The notes under the pieces were generated by a model. The model was not told the origin of the DNA, made no database searches, and saw nothing but the letters and a program-made list of their open reading frames with translations. Positions 18,365 through 27,310 of a stretch of DNA of 64,000 bases are shown here, piece by piece (positions within the stretch are counted from its first letter, which is position 1; every line of letters begins with the position of its first letter). This DNA comes from Paraglaciecola algarum. Lineage in GTDB: Bacteria > Pseudomonadota > Gammaproteobacteria > Enterobacterales > Alteromonadaceae. The stretch is from NCBI RefSeq assembly GCF_021532655.1, contig NZ_JAKGAS010000011.1:57002-121001 (forward strand), read 5' to 3'. The position numbers were made by a program, and so were the translations under genes.

Positions 18365-18772
18365 ATGGCGGGTGAAACAGATTTAAATAGGCTACTCAGC
18401 TCGATGTCACCGAGTATAAATAATCAAGCGTTTGTTTTTACTAAAATTGAAAAGGCTGATTACCCAAAGCTAGAAAAGCTGCAACCTATCGGCACATTTC
18501 AAGAAAAAGAAGCCTTGACTGTTATTGTTACCAAACAAGCGGCTGAGCAATTTCATTTACCCTATGAAAGTGTTTTTAAATGTATCACCCTAAGCGTACA
18601 TTCTAGTCTAGAAGCTGTGGGACTTACGGCAGCTGTTGCTAGCAAATTGGCTGAGTACAATATCAGCGCTAATGTTGTTGCTGCATATTACCATGACCAT
18701 ATTTTTGTTTGTGAAACAGATGCTGTTCAAGCTATGAAAGCCTTGCATGAGTTAAGTCAACAAGGCATATAG
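18365..18772 (+). CDS. ACT-domain protein (uncharacterised, small)
   Basis: A 135-residue cytosolic protein made of two small ACT-like halves. The first runs from about 18 to 60 and the second from about 70 to 130 (hydrophobic strands LTVIVTKQ, FKCITLSVHSS, VVAAYYHDHIFV). ACT domains usually bind amino acids to regulate enzymes; no enzyme domain is attached here. It follows the octaheme cytochrome by 33 nt but no functional link is evident. Its specific role is unknown. Confidence 0.75.
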   Translation: MAGETDLNRLLSSMSPSINNQAFVFTKIEKADYPKLEKLQPIGTFQEKEALTVIVTKQAAEQFHLPYESVFKCITLSVHSSLEAVGLTAAVASKLAEYNISANVVAAYYHDHIFVCETDAVQAMKALHELSQQGI

Positions 18773-18790
18773 GGATACGGTAGGGTAAAG

Positions 18791-19252
18791 TTATTCTCCA
18801 CGTATTTTAATTTGCAAGCCTTTCAAAAAGTTACGTAAAATTTGGTCTTTACATAAGCGATATTGGCGGTTTTCAGGTTTTCTAAATAACGCACTTAATT
18901 CATGTTTACTCATCTTAAAATCAGCCAACGCAATCACTTCCAATATTTCTTCCGCTTGCATGTTTAGGGCAATTTTAAGTTTTCTGAAAATAATATTGTT
19001 AGTTAACCTTTTTTCAACAGGAGCTTCGACACCCTCTTTTTTGCCACGCTTAAGGTTAATCAGACCGTTCAAAAAAAGTGAAAATTGAATATCAGAAATG
19101 GCCACAAATTGTGGATCATCATCTTTACGCAACCAAGAGTGTAAATCTTCTACTGTGGCGGGGTAATCTGCTTGAGTAAAAACTTTAATCATCTCCGCAT
19201 CACTATAATCAAAAATGTAACGCACTCTTCTCAACACATCGTTGTTAATCAT
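18791..19252 (-). CDS. yehS: YehS-type DUF1456 protein
   Basis: A 153-residue protein of the DUF1456/YehS family: two similar halves, each with an RxLRY/F...F helical motif (LRRVRYIFDYSDAEM and FRKLKIALNMQAEEI), each followed by a variant of the S-x-W-x-R-K-x-x-D/P motif. Its function is unknown. It converges with the ACT-domain gene with 18 bp between the stops and is probably transcribed alone. Confidence 0.85.
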   Translation of the reverse strand: MINNDVLRRVRYIFDYSDAEMIKVFTQADYPATVEDLHSWLRKDDDPQFVAISDIQFSLFLNGLINLKRGKKEGVEAPVEKRLTNNIIFRKLKIALNMQAEEILEVIALADFKMSKHELSALFRKPENRQYRLCKDQILRNFLKGLQIKIRGE

Positions 19253-19461
19253 ATTATTCCTAAAATTTGATATTGTTTAACTTTGGTTAAACGAATTGCC
19301 GCTAGTGTATAGCTTTCAGCATCAAAGCCCAAATTAATTACTGAATTAATCCTGTTTCATTTACTCAACTCAGCTATAAGTTTATTCGGCTACTGTCAGA
19401 CAAGCCGGTGTGCTAACGTGTGATTAAGTCTTGTGTAGGTTTGAAATGAGGTAAAAGGAAA

Positions 19462-20154
19462 ATGAAAACAATCGGTCTAATTGGCGGTATGAGTTGGGAG
19501 TCCACCACAAGTTATTATCAAATAATTAACCAAGGCATTAAACAAAAGCTTGGTGGGCTTCATTCTGCCAAGGTTGTTTTGGTGAGCATAGACTTTGCCG
19601 AAATTGAACAATTACAAAGAGCTGGCGATTGGACACAAATGGCTGAGATCTTAATTGACGCGGCTAAATCTTTAGAAGCTGCGGGGGCTGATTTTTTTCT
19701 CATTTGTACCAACACTATGCATAAAGTTGCCACACAAGTTGAGCAAGCTGTCTCTATTCCTCTGCTACATATTGCCAATGCCACAGGTGAAGAACTGATA
19801 GAAAATAACATTACTAAAGTTGGCCTGCTCGGTACTAAGTTCACTATGCAACAAGATTTTTATAAACACAGGTTAAGAGATAAATATGATCTTGAAGTTT
19901 TCACTCCAAACCTAGATGAGCAAGACATAATTCATCAAGTGATTTATCAAGAATTATGCCTCGGAAAAGTTAAACAAAACTCACGAGAGCAATATATAAA
20001 TATCATTCAAAATTTAACGGATATTGGTTCCCAAGGCATAATTTTAGGTTGTACTGAAATTGGTTTATTGATCAATCACTCTAACTCTAATACCGCCTTA
20101 TTTGATACGACATTTATTCACGCACAAGCCGCAATAAAAGAGGCGCTAAGCTAA
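19462..20154 (+). CDS. Aspartate/glutamate racemase family protein (YgeA/RacX-like)
   Basis: A 230-residue cofactor-independent racemase. The two catalytic cysteines are seen in LICTNTMHKVA (about residue 82) and ILGCTEIGLLI (about 192), and the N-terminus IGLIGGMSWESTTSYYQIIN is the YgeA/RacX signature. Family members interconvert D- and L-amino acids, sometimes broadly. GGAAATGA-type Shine-Dalgarno precedes ATG 19462. It is a single gene between opposing neighbours. Confidence 0.9.
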   Translation: MKTIGLIGGMSWESTTSYYQIINQGIKQKLGGLHSAKVVLVSIDFAEIEQLQRAGDWTQMAEILIDAAKSLEAAGADFFLICTNTMHKVATQVEQAVSIPLLHIANATGEELIENNITKVGLLGTKFTMQQDFYKHRLRDKYDLEVFTPNLDEQDIIHQVIYQELCLGKVKQNSREQYINIIQNLTDIGSQGIILGCTEIGLLINHSNSNTALFDTTFIHAQAAIKEALS

Positions 20155-20179
20155 TTAACTATAGCTCTGACTCAAGTAA

Positions 20180-21091
20180 TCATTTATATGAATTAATATC
20201 TAACCACAACTCTTTTCGATCAAGTGGCGTTTCTGGAGGTAAAAGAGGGTTACCTATATTAATAATTGTTCGCTCAGAAAGGTTAGCTTTCTTAATACTC
20301 TGGCTATAGTGCTTATCAAACATAGCTTTGAGGGTTCCGTCACTTAGCATAGTTTCTAAACCAGTAGTAAGCCGCACTGCTAAATGAGGATGTTTGGGCG
20401 ATACAAACATATAAAATGGAGCGGGAATATACAGAGCTATTTTAGGTTCTACGACAAGATCAGGATACTCACTTTTTCTAATTTCTAGTTCATCATATAT
20501 TTCATGTATACCACGAGGTAAGTAATCAAATCGCCCTTTATCTAGCATGCCAAACAAGGCTTCGTAAGAATAACCGCTGCCGACTTTGAAATTGAGATGG
20601 GTCATAATATCCCAAGTAGCCCAATTTCGGTGTAGCCCAACGGTGAATTTCTTCAGATCATCAATAGTCACAACAGACTCGAACTTAATTTGATTATCCT
20701 TATGAATAGCCAACAACCTGTAAGCTAATACGCCAAAACGTAGTGGGATCCGAATGGGTATGGTTTTTTTCTCCCACTCTGGCGTCGTTACGACCATAAT
20801 AACATTAAGCAGTTTGCCATCTTCAAGTAACTCTACGGTTCGATTGTTGGGCAGCAAATGTTTTGCCACAAGTACTTCAAATTCACCATATTGTTTTGCC
20901 GAGACTTCTAATGCTTTATTTAAAACCGCGTAAGGATAATTTGAACGAGTGTCTTTATCAGAATGACGTTTATTCACGTATATAACATCTTTTGCCAAAT
21001 TAAATTGGCTAAATAATAAGAGCAATACCGAGCCTAAATACATAAATAAGCAAATGTAATTTTTTCTTATTTTTGGCAACGTATTACACAA
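20180..21091 (-). CDS. Periplasmic substrate-binding-domain protein (SBP_bac_3 type)
   Basis: A 303-residue protein with an N-terminal hydrophobic export signal (about 12-33) and a family-3 substrate-binding fold. No permease or ATPase genes are adjacent, so it is an orphan binding protein of the sort common in Alteromonadales, where they often replace sensor domains. The ligand is unknown. The first 10 residues before the hydrophobic stretch make the exact start uncertain. Confidence 0.7.
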   Translation of the reverse strand: MCNTLPKIRKNYICLFMYLGSVLLLLFSQFNLAKDVIYVNKRHSDKDTRSNYPYAVLNKALEVSAKQYGEFEVLVAKHLLPNNRTVELLEDGKLLNVIMVVTTPEWEKKTIPIRIPLRFGVLAYRLLAIHKDNQIKFESVVTIDDLKKFTVGLHRNWATWDIMTHLNFKVGSGYSYEALFGMLDKGRFDYLPRGIHEIYDELEIRKSEYPDLVVEPKIALYIPAPFYMFVSPKHPHLAVRLTTGLETMLSDGTLKAMFDKHYSQSIKKANLSERTIINIGNPLLPPETPLDRKELWLDINSYK

Positions 21092-21426
21092 TTTGGGCTT
21101 TCCGGCATGATTCGTTTTGACAATAATTCCATTCTACTGAAGTTCGGCCCCAATAAACACCAATATAAAAAATATACATATCAATCAGTTAAAAAAAAAT
21201 TGAACATTATTTGTAGATTTTTATTATTTACGCATTGAAAAAAGATTGAGAATCTACATATCTTAATTGTCGACGCCGAAAGGGTTGATACAGAAACACA
21301 AGGAGTGAATCTGCAGCATTATTCTGACTAGATGGTTTAGCAGAATAGGCAAACCAATAATGGTGAGTGACATGGAATTCTTTACTCAAAATGCCGCCGA
21401 ATAATCGGGGCAACTTAATATTTGTA
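21092..21426. other. Intergenic region upstream of the Hsp20 gene
   Basis: No gene is supported here. It separates two divergent genes, so it should contain promoters for both. I did not find a convincing heat-shock promoter by eye. Confidence 0.5.
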
Positions 21427-21455
21427 TTGCTTAATTTATGAGGATATTCAAAATG
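21422..21455 (+). promoter_or_regulatory. Candidate ROSE-like RNA thermometer over the hsp20 start
   Basis: TTGCT (21427-21431) faces the Shine-Dalgarno AGGA (21441-21444) across a 9-nt loop. This gives the U-A, U-G, (G), C-G, U-A pairing typical of ROSE elements. The stem can be extended outward through GTA / TAT and TT / AA towards the ATG. Such hairpins hold back translation of small heat-shock genes at low temperature. Confidence 0.5.
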
Positions 21456-21899
21456 CGTAACATCGATCTATCTCCACTTTACCGTTCTTTCATTGGTTTT
21501 GATCACTTAGCTTCAATGATAGATACGGCTTCAAGAAACGAAAAACAATCTTCTTACCCTCCGTACAACATAGAATTGTTAGCCGAGGATAAATATCGAA
21601 TTACTATGGCTGTGGCTGGTTTTGCTAAAGATGAAGTTAGCATAGAAGTGCACGAAAACACCTTACAGGTGGTCGGCTCTAAACCCGCCAAAGAAGGTCA
21701 AACTGAAGAACGTAAATTTTTACACAAAGGTATATCAGAGCGAAACTTCGAACGTAAATTCCAATTGGGAGATCACGTTAAAGTATTGGCTGCTGACTTA
21801 GAAAATGGTTTATTACATGTAGACTTAGAACGATTAGTCCCTGAGTCCAAAAAGCCAAGAAAAATCGAGATAGGCAGTAAGCTAATAGAAAATAGCTGA
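21453..21899 (+). CDS. ibpA: Small heat-shock protein, Hsp20/IbpA family
   Basis: A 148-residue alpha-crystallin-domain chaperone that binds unfolding proteins and passes them to DnaK/ClpB. The start MRNIDLSPLYRSFIGFDHL matches IbpA closely, so ATG 21453 is preferred over ATG 21438; AGGA at 21441 is well spaced for it. The alpha-crystallin domain covers about 35-125, with the motif ADLENGLLHVDLER. The I-x-I tail motif is not clear. The leader can fold over the Shine-Dalgarno. It is one of three heat-shock genes in this window (clpB, htpG, ibpA). Confidence 0.93.
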   Translation: MRNIDLSPLYRSFIGFDHLASMIDTASRNEKQSSYPPYNIELLAEDKYRITMAVAGFAKDEVSIEVHENTLQVVGSKPAKEGQTEERKFLHKGISERNFERKFQLGDHVKVLAADLENGLLHVDLERLVPESKKPRKIEIGSKLIENS

Positions 21900-21943
21900 A
21901 TATAAATATCCGTCTCCCTTAGTGTGTAATTATGTGTGAATCA

Positions 21944-21984
21944 AACGGGGTTTATTAACTTTATGTTAGTAAATCCCGTTTTTT
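21944..21984 (+). terminator. Terminator of the Hsp20 gene
   Basis: AACGGGGTTTA and TAAATCCCGTT pair (one mismatch) across a 15-nt loop, followed by a T-tract, 45 nt after the stop codon. Confidence 0.8.
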
Positions 21985-22018
21985 ATTTATTAAGGTCCCA
22001 GTTTTAGATCAGCCAGCT

Positions 22019-22405
22019 TTAATAAAGAATCATAATGTTGAGAATTGCTAATCCCACTAGCGAACCAAAAGTTGCGAGCATTCCCACAACTCTTTGCCAA
22101 CTGCTCCCTGTATGTCGACGTAATCCAAATGCATGAATAAAACGACCAAATAACAAAGCAGAGCCAGTACAATGCAACAACACCCCATCACTGCCATTTA
22201 TCTCAGCAATAAGCAGTAAAACTAAAACTATAGGCGTGTACTCACTAAAATTTCCATGGGCGCGTATCACTTGCTGGAAATGTTTATCTCCACCATCGCC
22301 CAATGATATGTTTTTATTTCTTCGTCCTCTAATTACTAAAACAGAAAGATAGAAAAATAAGATTGCCAGTAAACCGGCGTAAAAAGCCGTAATTGGGGTA
22401 TGCAT
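22019..22405 (-). CDS. MAPEG-family membrane protein
   Basis: A 128-residue inner-membrane protein with four predicted transmembrane helices, of the MAPEG family (glutathione-related eicosanoid/detoxification enzymes). Family features are RAHGNFSEYTPIVLVLL and the GRFIHAFGLRR loop. ATG 22405 is chosen because GAGGA lies 7 nt upstream and because the earlier start at 22432 would fall inside the adk terminator. The substrate is unknown; bacterial members are mostly uncharacterised (YecN-like). Confidence 0.87.
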   Translation of the reverse strand: MHTPITAFYAGLLAILFFYLSVLVIRGRRNKNISLGDGGDKHFQQVIRAHGNFSEYTPIVLVLLLIAEINGSDGVLLHCTGSALLFGRFIHAFGLRRHTGSSWQRVVGMLATFGSLVGLAILNIMILY

Positions 22406-22420
22406 GATTTTATCCTCTAC

Positions 22421-22447
22421 AAAAAAGCCCACTGCAAGGTGGGCTTT
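22421..22447 (-). terminator. adk terminator
   Basis: On the minus strand AAAGCCCAC / GTGGGCTTT forms a stem with a 6-nt loop and a T6 tract. It lies 24 nt after the adk stop and just before the MAPEG gene. Confidence 0.88.
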
Positions 22448-22470
22448 GTCACTAAAAATAATCTTAGGAA

Positions 22471-23115
22471 TTAACCTAACAATTTAGCTAATTGACTACT
22501 TACATCTTCAACAGCTTGAGTACCATCAAATTTTTGATAAGCACAATTTCCAGCTTCAGCTTCTTTCGTATAATAAGAAACTAATGGCTTAGTTTGTTCA
22601 TGGTAAATACCTAAACGTTTACGAACAGTTTCTTCTTGATCGTCAGGACGAATAACTAAATCTTCACCTGTATCATCATCTTTTCCTTCCACTTTAGGTG
22701 GATTATATTTAAGGTGATATACACGACCGGATCCAGGGTGAACTCTACGTCCAGCCATACGCTCCACTATGACTTCATCAGCCACATCGAATTCAATCAC
22801 ATAATCGATATTAATTTGTGCATCTTTCATCGCATCAGCTTGAGGAATAGTGCGAGGGAAGCCATCTAATAGAAAGCCATTCGCACAATCTTCTTGGGTA
22901 ATACGTTCTTTTACTAGGCCGATAATTAGCTCATCTGATACCAGCTTACCTTCGTCCATGACGCGTTTTGCGGCTAAACCTAATTCTGTTCCGGCTTTAA
23001 TCGCCGCCCTTAGCATATCCCCGGTGGAAATCTGTGGAATACCATACTTGCCCATTAAAAATTGAGCTTGGGTACCTTTTCCTGCGCCGGGAGCACCTAG
23101 AAGGATAATGCGCAT
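22471..23115 (-). CDS. adk: Adenylate kinase
   Basis: A 214-residue enzyme catalysing ATP + AMP = 2 ADP. It shows the P-loop GAPGAGKGTQAQ at 7-18, the AMP-binding region STGDMLRAAIKAG, DGFPRT and the LID domain (about 122-160). This is the long LID form without zinc cysteines. It lies downstream of htpG on the same strand with a terminator in between, so it has its own promoter. Confidence 0.97.
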   Translation of the reverse strand: MRIILLGAPGAGKGTQAQFLMGKYGIPQISTGDMLRAAIKAGTELGLAAKRVMDEGKLVSDELIIGLVKERITQEDCANGFLLDGFPRTIPQADAMKDAQINIDYVIEFDVADEVIVERMAGRRVHPGSGRVYHLKYNPPKVEGKDDDTGEDLVIRPDDQEETVRKRLGIYHEQTKPLVSYYTKEAEAGNCAYQKFDGTQAVEDVSSQLAKLLG

Positions 23116-23255
23116 GCTGTGTCCTCTGTCTAAATAAAAAGTAAAAAATAATAATTAAAAATGTAAAGCCGCAACTTTACACATTCAACTTTAAGGTTAC
23201 AAGAATATTACACCTAAGATTTGCCTAAAGATGATGAAAATAGACCACTTAGATC

Positions 23256-23284
23256 AAAAACGGGCATTAAAGCCCGTTTTTACA
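23256..23284 (-). terminator. htpG terminator
   Basis: AAAAACGGGC / GCCCGTTTTT hairpin with an ATTAAA-type loop, 24 nt after the htpG stop on the minus strand. The T-run is strong in both directions. Confidence 0.88.
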
Positions 23285-23306
23285 TAATTGAATGTTAATT
23301 TTCAGT

Positions 23307-25253
23307 CTATTTGGCTAATGTCATTAACAACTTGTTCAAGTTTTGTACAAAGCTAGCAGGGTCTTTTAAGCTACCTTGTTCTGACAAGGCGGCTTGGTCG
23401 TACAATACACCTGACCACTGGGCAAACTGTTCTTCATCTTGAATATCAGCTAATAACTTAACCAATTGATGTTCTGGGTTTAACTCAAAGTGATACTGAG
23501 TTTCTGGCACAGGTTGACCGGCTGCAGCCATCAACTTAGCCATTTGGGTAGTCATGCCTTGTTCATCAGCAACGATACATGCTGGGGAGTCAGTCAATCT
23601 GTGAGTGAACTTCACGTCTTTCACTTTATTGCCAAGAGCCGTTTTCACTCTTTCAATCACACCTTCAACTTCTTTTTCGGCTTCTTCTAAGGCTTTTTTG
23701 CTTTCTTCGTCTTCTAAGTCACCTAAATCTAACGCACCGTGAGTAATCGATTGGAAAGATTTTTCGTCGAATTCAGTTAAGTGAGACATTAACCACTCAT
23801 CAACACGATCAGACATCAACAACACTTCGATACCTTTCTTCTTAAAGATTTCTAAATGTGGGCTAGATTTAGCCGCTTGATAGCTGTCTGCAGTGATGTA
23901 GTAGATTTTGTCTTGTTTTTCTTGCATACGGCTTACGTAATCAGCAAGCGAAACCGTTTGGGCATCTGAATCATTGTGAGTTGATGCAAAACGCATTAAA
24001 CCCGCAATTTTTTCTTTGTTGGCGTGATCTTCAGCAGGGCCTTCTTTTAAGGCATTACCAAACTCAGTCCAAAATGCTTGGTATTTTTCAGCATCATTTT
24101 TAGCTGTTTTTTCAAGCATTTGTAACACACGTTTAGTACAACCTTGACGCATGGCTTGAGTAATTTTGTTGTCTTGTAAAATTTCACGAGACACATTTAG
24201 TGGCAAATCATTTGAGTCCAATAAACCTTTCACAAAACGCAAATAACTTGGCAACATTTGTTCTGCGTCATCCATGATAAATACACGTTGTACGTATAAT
24301 TTCAGGCCGTGTTTTTGCTCGCGATTCCACATGTCAAACGGCGCTTTGCTTGGAATATATAACAAGCTAGTATATTCAGTTTTACCTTCCACTTTATTAT
24401 GTGACCACACCATAGGATCGCTAAAGTCATGAGAGATATGTTTGTAAAACTCAGTGTATTCTTCATCGCTAACATCAGACTTGTCACGGGTCCACAAAGC
24501 AGTCGCTTTGTTTACAGCTTCCCAATGAGCTGGTACGGCTGGAATTTTTTCTCCCTCTTCACCATCAGGACCTTTAGGACCTTCACTCTCTGGGATCTCT
24601 TCCTTAAACATTTTAACTGGAATGCTGATGTGATCAGAATACTTACTGACAATTGAGCGCAACTTCCAGTCATCTAAGAATTCTTTTTCATCATCTTTTA
24701 GATGTAAGGTGATTTCGGTCCCACGATCGGCTTTTTCGATATCAGTGATAGTAAATTCACCTTCACCAGCCGACTCCCACTGTACACCATTAACTTTATC
24801 ATCACCGGCAGCACGAGTGCGCACAGTCACGTTATCGGCTACGATAAAAGCAGAATAAAAACCCACTCCAAATTGACCAATCAACTGTGAATCTTTTGCT
24901 TCGTCTCCTGACAGTTTTCCAAAAAATTCTTTAGTACCGGATTTAGCAATAGTACCTAGATGCTCGATAACATCGGCTTTATTCATGCCAATACCGTTAT
25001 CTGCTATGGTCACAGTACCAGCTTCTTTATCTATGCTTAATTTAACGTGCAAATCGCCGTCACCTTCATAAAGGCTATCATTTGATAACGCTTTAAAGCG
25101 AAGCTTGTCTGCTGCATCAGCAGCGTTAGAGACAAGCTCACGAAGGAAGATTTCTTTGTTTGAATATAGTGAATGGATCATAAGTTGAAGTAACTGTTTT
25201 ACTTCAGTTTGAAATCCATGGGTTTCTTGTTGAGCTGCTTCAGCCATAGCCAA
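23307..25253 (-). CDS. htpG: Hsp90-family chaperone HtpG
   Basis: A 648-residue cytosolic Hsp90 that remodels client proteins with DnaK. It has the N-terminal GHKL ATPase with SNAADAADKLRF, DNGIGMNKADV and GQFGVGFYSAF motifs, a middle domain and a C-terminal dimerisation domain. It is 101 bp downstream of recR on the same strand, in the usual recR-htpG-adk order. Length is somewhat above E. coli HtpG (624) because of an acidic linker near 230-245. Confidence 0.97.
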   Translation of the reverse strand: MAMAEAAQQETHGFQTEVKQLLQLMIHSLYSNKEIFLRELVSNAADAADKLRFKALSNDSLYEGDGDLHVKLSIDKEAGTVTIADNGIGMNKADVIEHLGTIAKSGTKEFFGKLSGDEAKDSQLIGQFGVGFYSAFIVADNVTVRTRAAGDDKVNGVQWESAGEGEFTITDIEKADRGTEITLHLKDDEKEFLDDWKLRSIVSKYSDHISIPVKMFKEEIPESEGPKGPDGEEGEKIPAVPAHWEAVNKATALWTRDKSDVSDEEYTEFYKHISHDFSDPMVWSHNKVEGKTEYTSLLYIPSKAPFDMWNREQKHGLKLYVQRVFIMDDAEQMLPSYLRFVKGLLDSNDLPLNVSREILQDNKITQAMRQGCTKRVLQMLEKTAKNDAEKYQAFWTEFGNALKEGPAEDHANKEKIAGLMRFASTHNDSDAQTVSLADYVSRMQEKQDKIYYITADSYQAAKSSPHLEIFKKKGIEVLLMSDRVDEWLMSHLTEFDEKSFQSITHGALDLGDLEDEESKKALEEAEKEVEGVIERVKTALGNKVKDVKFTHRLTDSPACIVADEQGMTTQMAKLMAAAGQPVPETQYHFELNPEHQLVKLLADIQDEEQFAQWSGVLYDQAALSEQGSLKDPASFVQNLNKLLMTLAK

Positions 25254-25354
25254 GTTTCCTCTAATATGTTGTTACTAAAAACGATGACATATGTAATAAG
25301 GCCGCTTAGAAGGTTTTCAAGCAAGATGTGAAATTATATTAAGATTAATTAGGA

Positions 25355-25954
25355 TTAAAAGCTTCTACGGCCAGCAAATGCATGAGTTAATGTATTGCCA
25401 TCAATGAACTCTAGCTCACCACCAACTGGAACACCATGGGCGATACGACTCGCTTTTACGTCATTCGTTCTACACATTTGTGCGATATAATGCGCAGTCG
25501 CTTCCCCTTCTACTGTAGGGTTAGTCGCCAAAATCACTTCGTCTATGTTGTCTTTTTCTAAAATTGTAGCCAGTTGCTCTAAACCAATGTCAGCAGGACC
25601 AATACCATCAATAGGTGATAAATGCCCCATTAAGACAAAATACCGACCTTTAAACTCAGATGTCTGCTCTATGGCCAATACATCTTGTGGTGATTCCACT
25701 ACACACAAAGAGGTATTTAATTGGCGTTTAGGATTAGCGCATATTTCACACAATTTATTTTCACAAAAGGTACGGCATTGTTCGCAATGTTTTACATGCT
25801 CCATAGCATTATGTAACACACGACTTAACTGCAACGCGCCTTGCCTATTTCGCTCCAATAAATGAAACGCCATACGCTGGGCACTTTTAGGTCCCACACC
25901 AGGTAAGATTTTAAACGCATCGACTAGATCTTTAATTAAGGGGCTGAACTGCAT
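25355..25954 (-). CDS. recR: Recombination mediator RecR
   Basis: A 199-residue protein of RecFOR-dependent gap repair. It shows a helix-hairpin-helix (LPGVGPKSAQRMAFHLL, about 18-34), a Cys4 zinc finger (CEQCRTFCENKLCEIC, about 57-72) and a Toprim domain (ending near TVEGEATAHYI). In most gammaproteobacteria recR follows dnaX-ybaB directly. Here 4.7 kb of plus-strand DNA separates it from ybaB, so it must rely on a promoter in the 25955-26233 interval. Confidence 0.97.
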   Translation of the reverse strand: MQFSPLIKDLVDAFKILPGVGPKSAQRMAFHLLERNRQGALQLSRVLHNAMEHVKHCEQCRTFCENKLCEICANPKRQLNTSLCVVESPQDVLAIEQTSEFKGRYFVLMGHLSPIDGIGPADIGLEQLATILEKDNIDEVILATNPTVEGEATAHYIAQMCRTNDVKASRIAHGVPVGGELEFIDGNTLTHAFAGRRSF

Positions 25955-26233
25955 AATAAATGTAAGGCCTTACAAACAAACTAATACATGAAAAAATAAG
26001 CTGCCAGTATACACCAACTTCAAAAAAACTAGTCAAGAATACCTGTTGAAAAAATTAACACATTGCGCTAATAAGTGTGTCACAAATATTATGTTCATTA
26101 CTTTTAGTTTATCTTTAAAAGAGCAAACTTTACCTTCTTAAATCATTGCGATTATTTTTAAACTACTTATAGTTGTTCAGTGCCTAAATATAGGTAAGTG
26201 AATGATTAATAAAATAGAATGGAATGTATATAA

Positions 26234-27046
26234 ATGAACAAACAAGGTTCACTTGTTGTTGTTGGCACAGGTATTAGTCCTGCAGGGCAGATGACAATAC
26301 TTACCCAAAGTTATATCAAAGAAGCCGATATTGTGTTCATGGGCATAATGAACAAAATCGGCGAAAATGTTGTACAAAAGCTCAACTCAAACTGTCACAA
26401 CCTTGACGATTTATACCAATCTGGTAAATCCCGTGGCATTACTTATATCCAAATGAAAGATCGTATTGTAGAGGCGGTAAAACAAGGACAGCGTGTTGTT
26501 GCTGCATTTTACGGTCACCCGGGGGTATTTGTTAATCCATCCCATAGTGCTATCGAAGAAGTTTTAGCCCTGGGCTTACCAGCACGTATGTTACCTGGTA
26601 TCTCAGCAGAAGATTGTTTAGTAGCCGATTTGGGGATCGACCCAGCGCAATTTGGTTGCCAATCTTACGAAGCTACCCAATTTTTATTCCGTAAATACCG
26701 CATAGACCCTTACATGACACAAATTATCTGGCAAATTGGCCTTGCCGGAGAACATACCCACACTGTACTTAATGCCGAACATTGCCAGAAAGGTCTGCAA
26801 TTACTAACGGATATTTTATTAACGCACTATCCAAAACAACACCAGATAATTTTATATGAGGCAGCTACCTTTCCGGTTTGTGAACCTAAAATTGAAAAGC
26901 TGTCACTGATTGATTTGCCTAGTGCAAAACCCAGTTTAATTTCCACTTTGGTTATTCCAGCACTTGGTTTGCCAGATTATGACGAAGACAAACTGGCTAA
27001 GCTAGGTTTAACCAAAGAGATCGTTATTAAATCTAGGAAGTCGTAA
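26234..27046 (+). CDS. sonM: Split-borosin alpha-N-methyltransferase (SonM-like)
   Basis: A 270-residue SAM-dependent methyltransferase of the tetrapyrrole-methylase fold, closely resembling SonM of Shewanella oneidensis, which methylates backbone amides of a separate precursor peptide. Shared features are VVGTGISPAGQMTILTQSYI, YGHPGVFVNPSH, ARMLPGISAEDCLVADLGID, QSYEATQFLF and IGLAGEHTH. The catalytic residues described for SonM line up in number: Arg67, Tyr71 and Tyr93, plus a Tyr at 61. Cobalt-precorrin methylases share the fold but lack these features. The 67-residue gene 52 nt downstream matches a SonA-type precursor. The pair plus a kinase sits between ybaB and recR, on the opposite strand to both. 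It acts in the cytosol. Confidence 0.9.
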   Translation: MNKQGSLVVVGTGISPAGQMTILTQSYIKEADIVFMGIMNKIGENVVQKLNSNCHNLDDLYQSGKSRGITYIQMKDRIVEAVKQGQRVVAAFYGHPGVFVNPSHSAIEEVLALGLPARMLPGISAEDCLVADLGIDPAQFGCQSYEATQFLFRKYRIDPYMTQIIWQIGLAGEHTHTVLNAEHCQKGLQLLTDILLTHYPKQHQIILYEAATFPVCEPKIEKLSLIDLPSAKPSLISTLVIPALGLPDYDEDKLAKLGLTKEIVIKSRKS

Positions 27047-27098
27047 CTGAAGGATTATTTTACCCATACTTTTATTGTTTATTTAAACGGAGAACACT

Positions 27099-27302
27099 AT
27101 GTCTAAAACACTAGTAAATTTTATTGAAGAGCTGGATACAAACGCAAAACTACTTGAAACGTACAAAGCCAACCCAGTAGGTACTGCCAAAGATTACGGT
27201 TTATCTGAAGAAGATGTAAAAATAATCGAAGACAAAAACTGGGATGAGCTGAGTAAACGTTTTGAAGATTTAGGCAAAGCCCCTAGAAATATTCGAAGCT
27301 AA
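27099..27302 (+). CDS. sonA: Split-borosin precursor peptide (SonA-like)
   Basis: A 67-residue peptide with a strong Shine-Dalgarno (CGGAG at 27088-27092). Residues 4-51 look like the helical borosin-binding domain of SonA: LVNFIEELDTNAKLLETYK, NPVGTAKDYGLSEEDV and KNWDEL, a Nif11/LigA-like recognition fold. The tail after it is short and polar (LGKAPRNIRS), unlike the hydrophobic methylated segment of SonA. Ile65 sits at the position number methylated in SonA, but this may be coincidence. It lies directly between the methyltransferase and the kinase. I infer it is the methylation substrate; whether the tail is the mature product is unknown. Confidence 0.8.
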   Translation: MSKTLVNFIEELDTNAKLLETYKANPVGTAKDYGLSEEDVKIIEDKNWDELSKRFEDLGKAPRNIRS

Positions 27303-27310
27303 GTACTGCC

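Noticed and set aside
26234..27046. Cobalt-precorrin methyltransferase for B12 synthesis
   Set aside because: The fold is shared, but the sequence follows SonM, including the catalytic Arg/Tyr positions, and the gene sits with a precursor peptide rather than with corrin genes.
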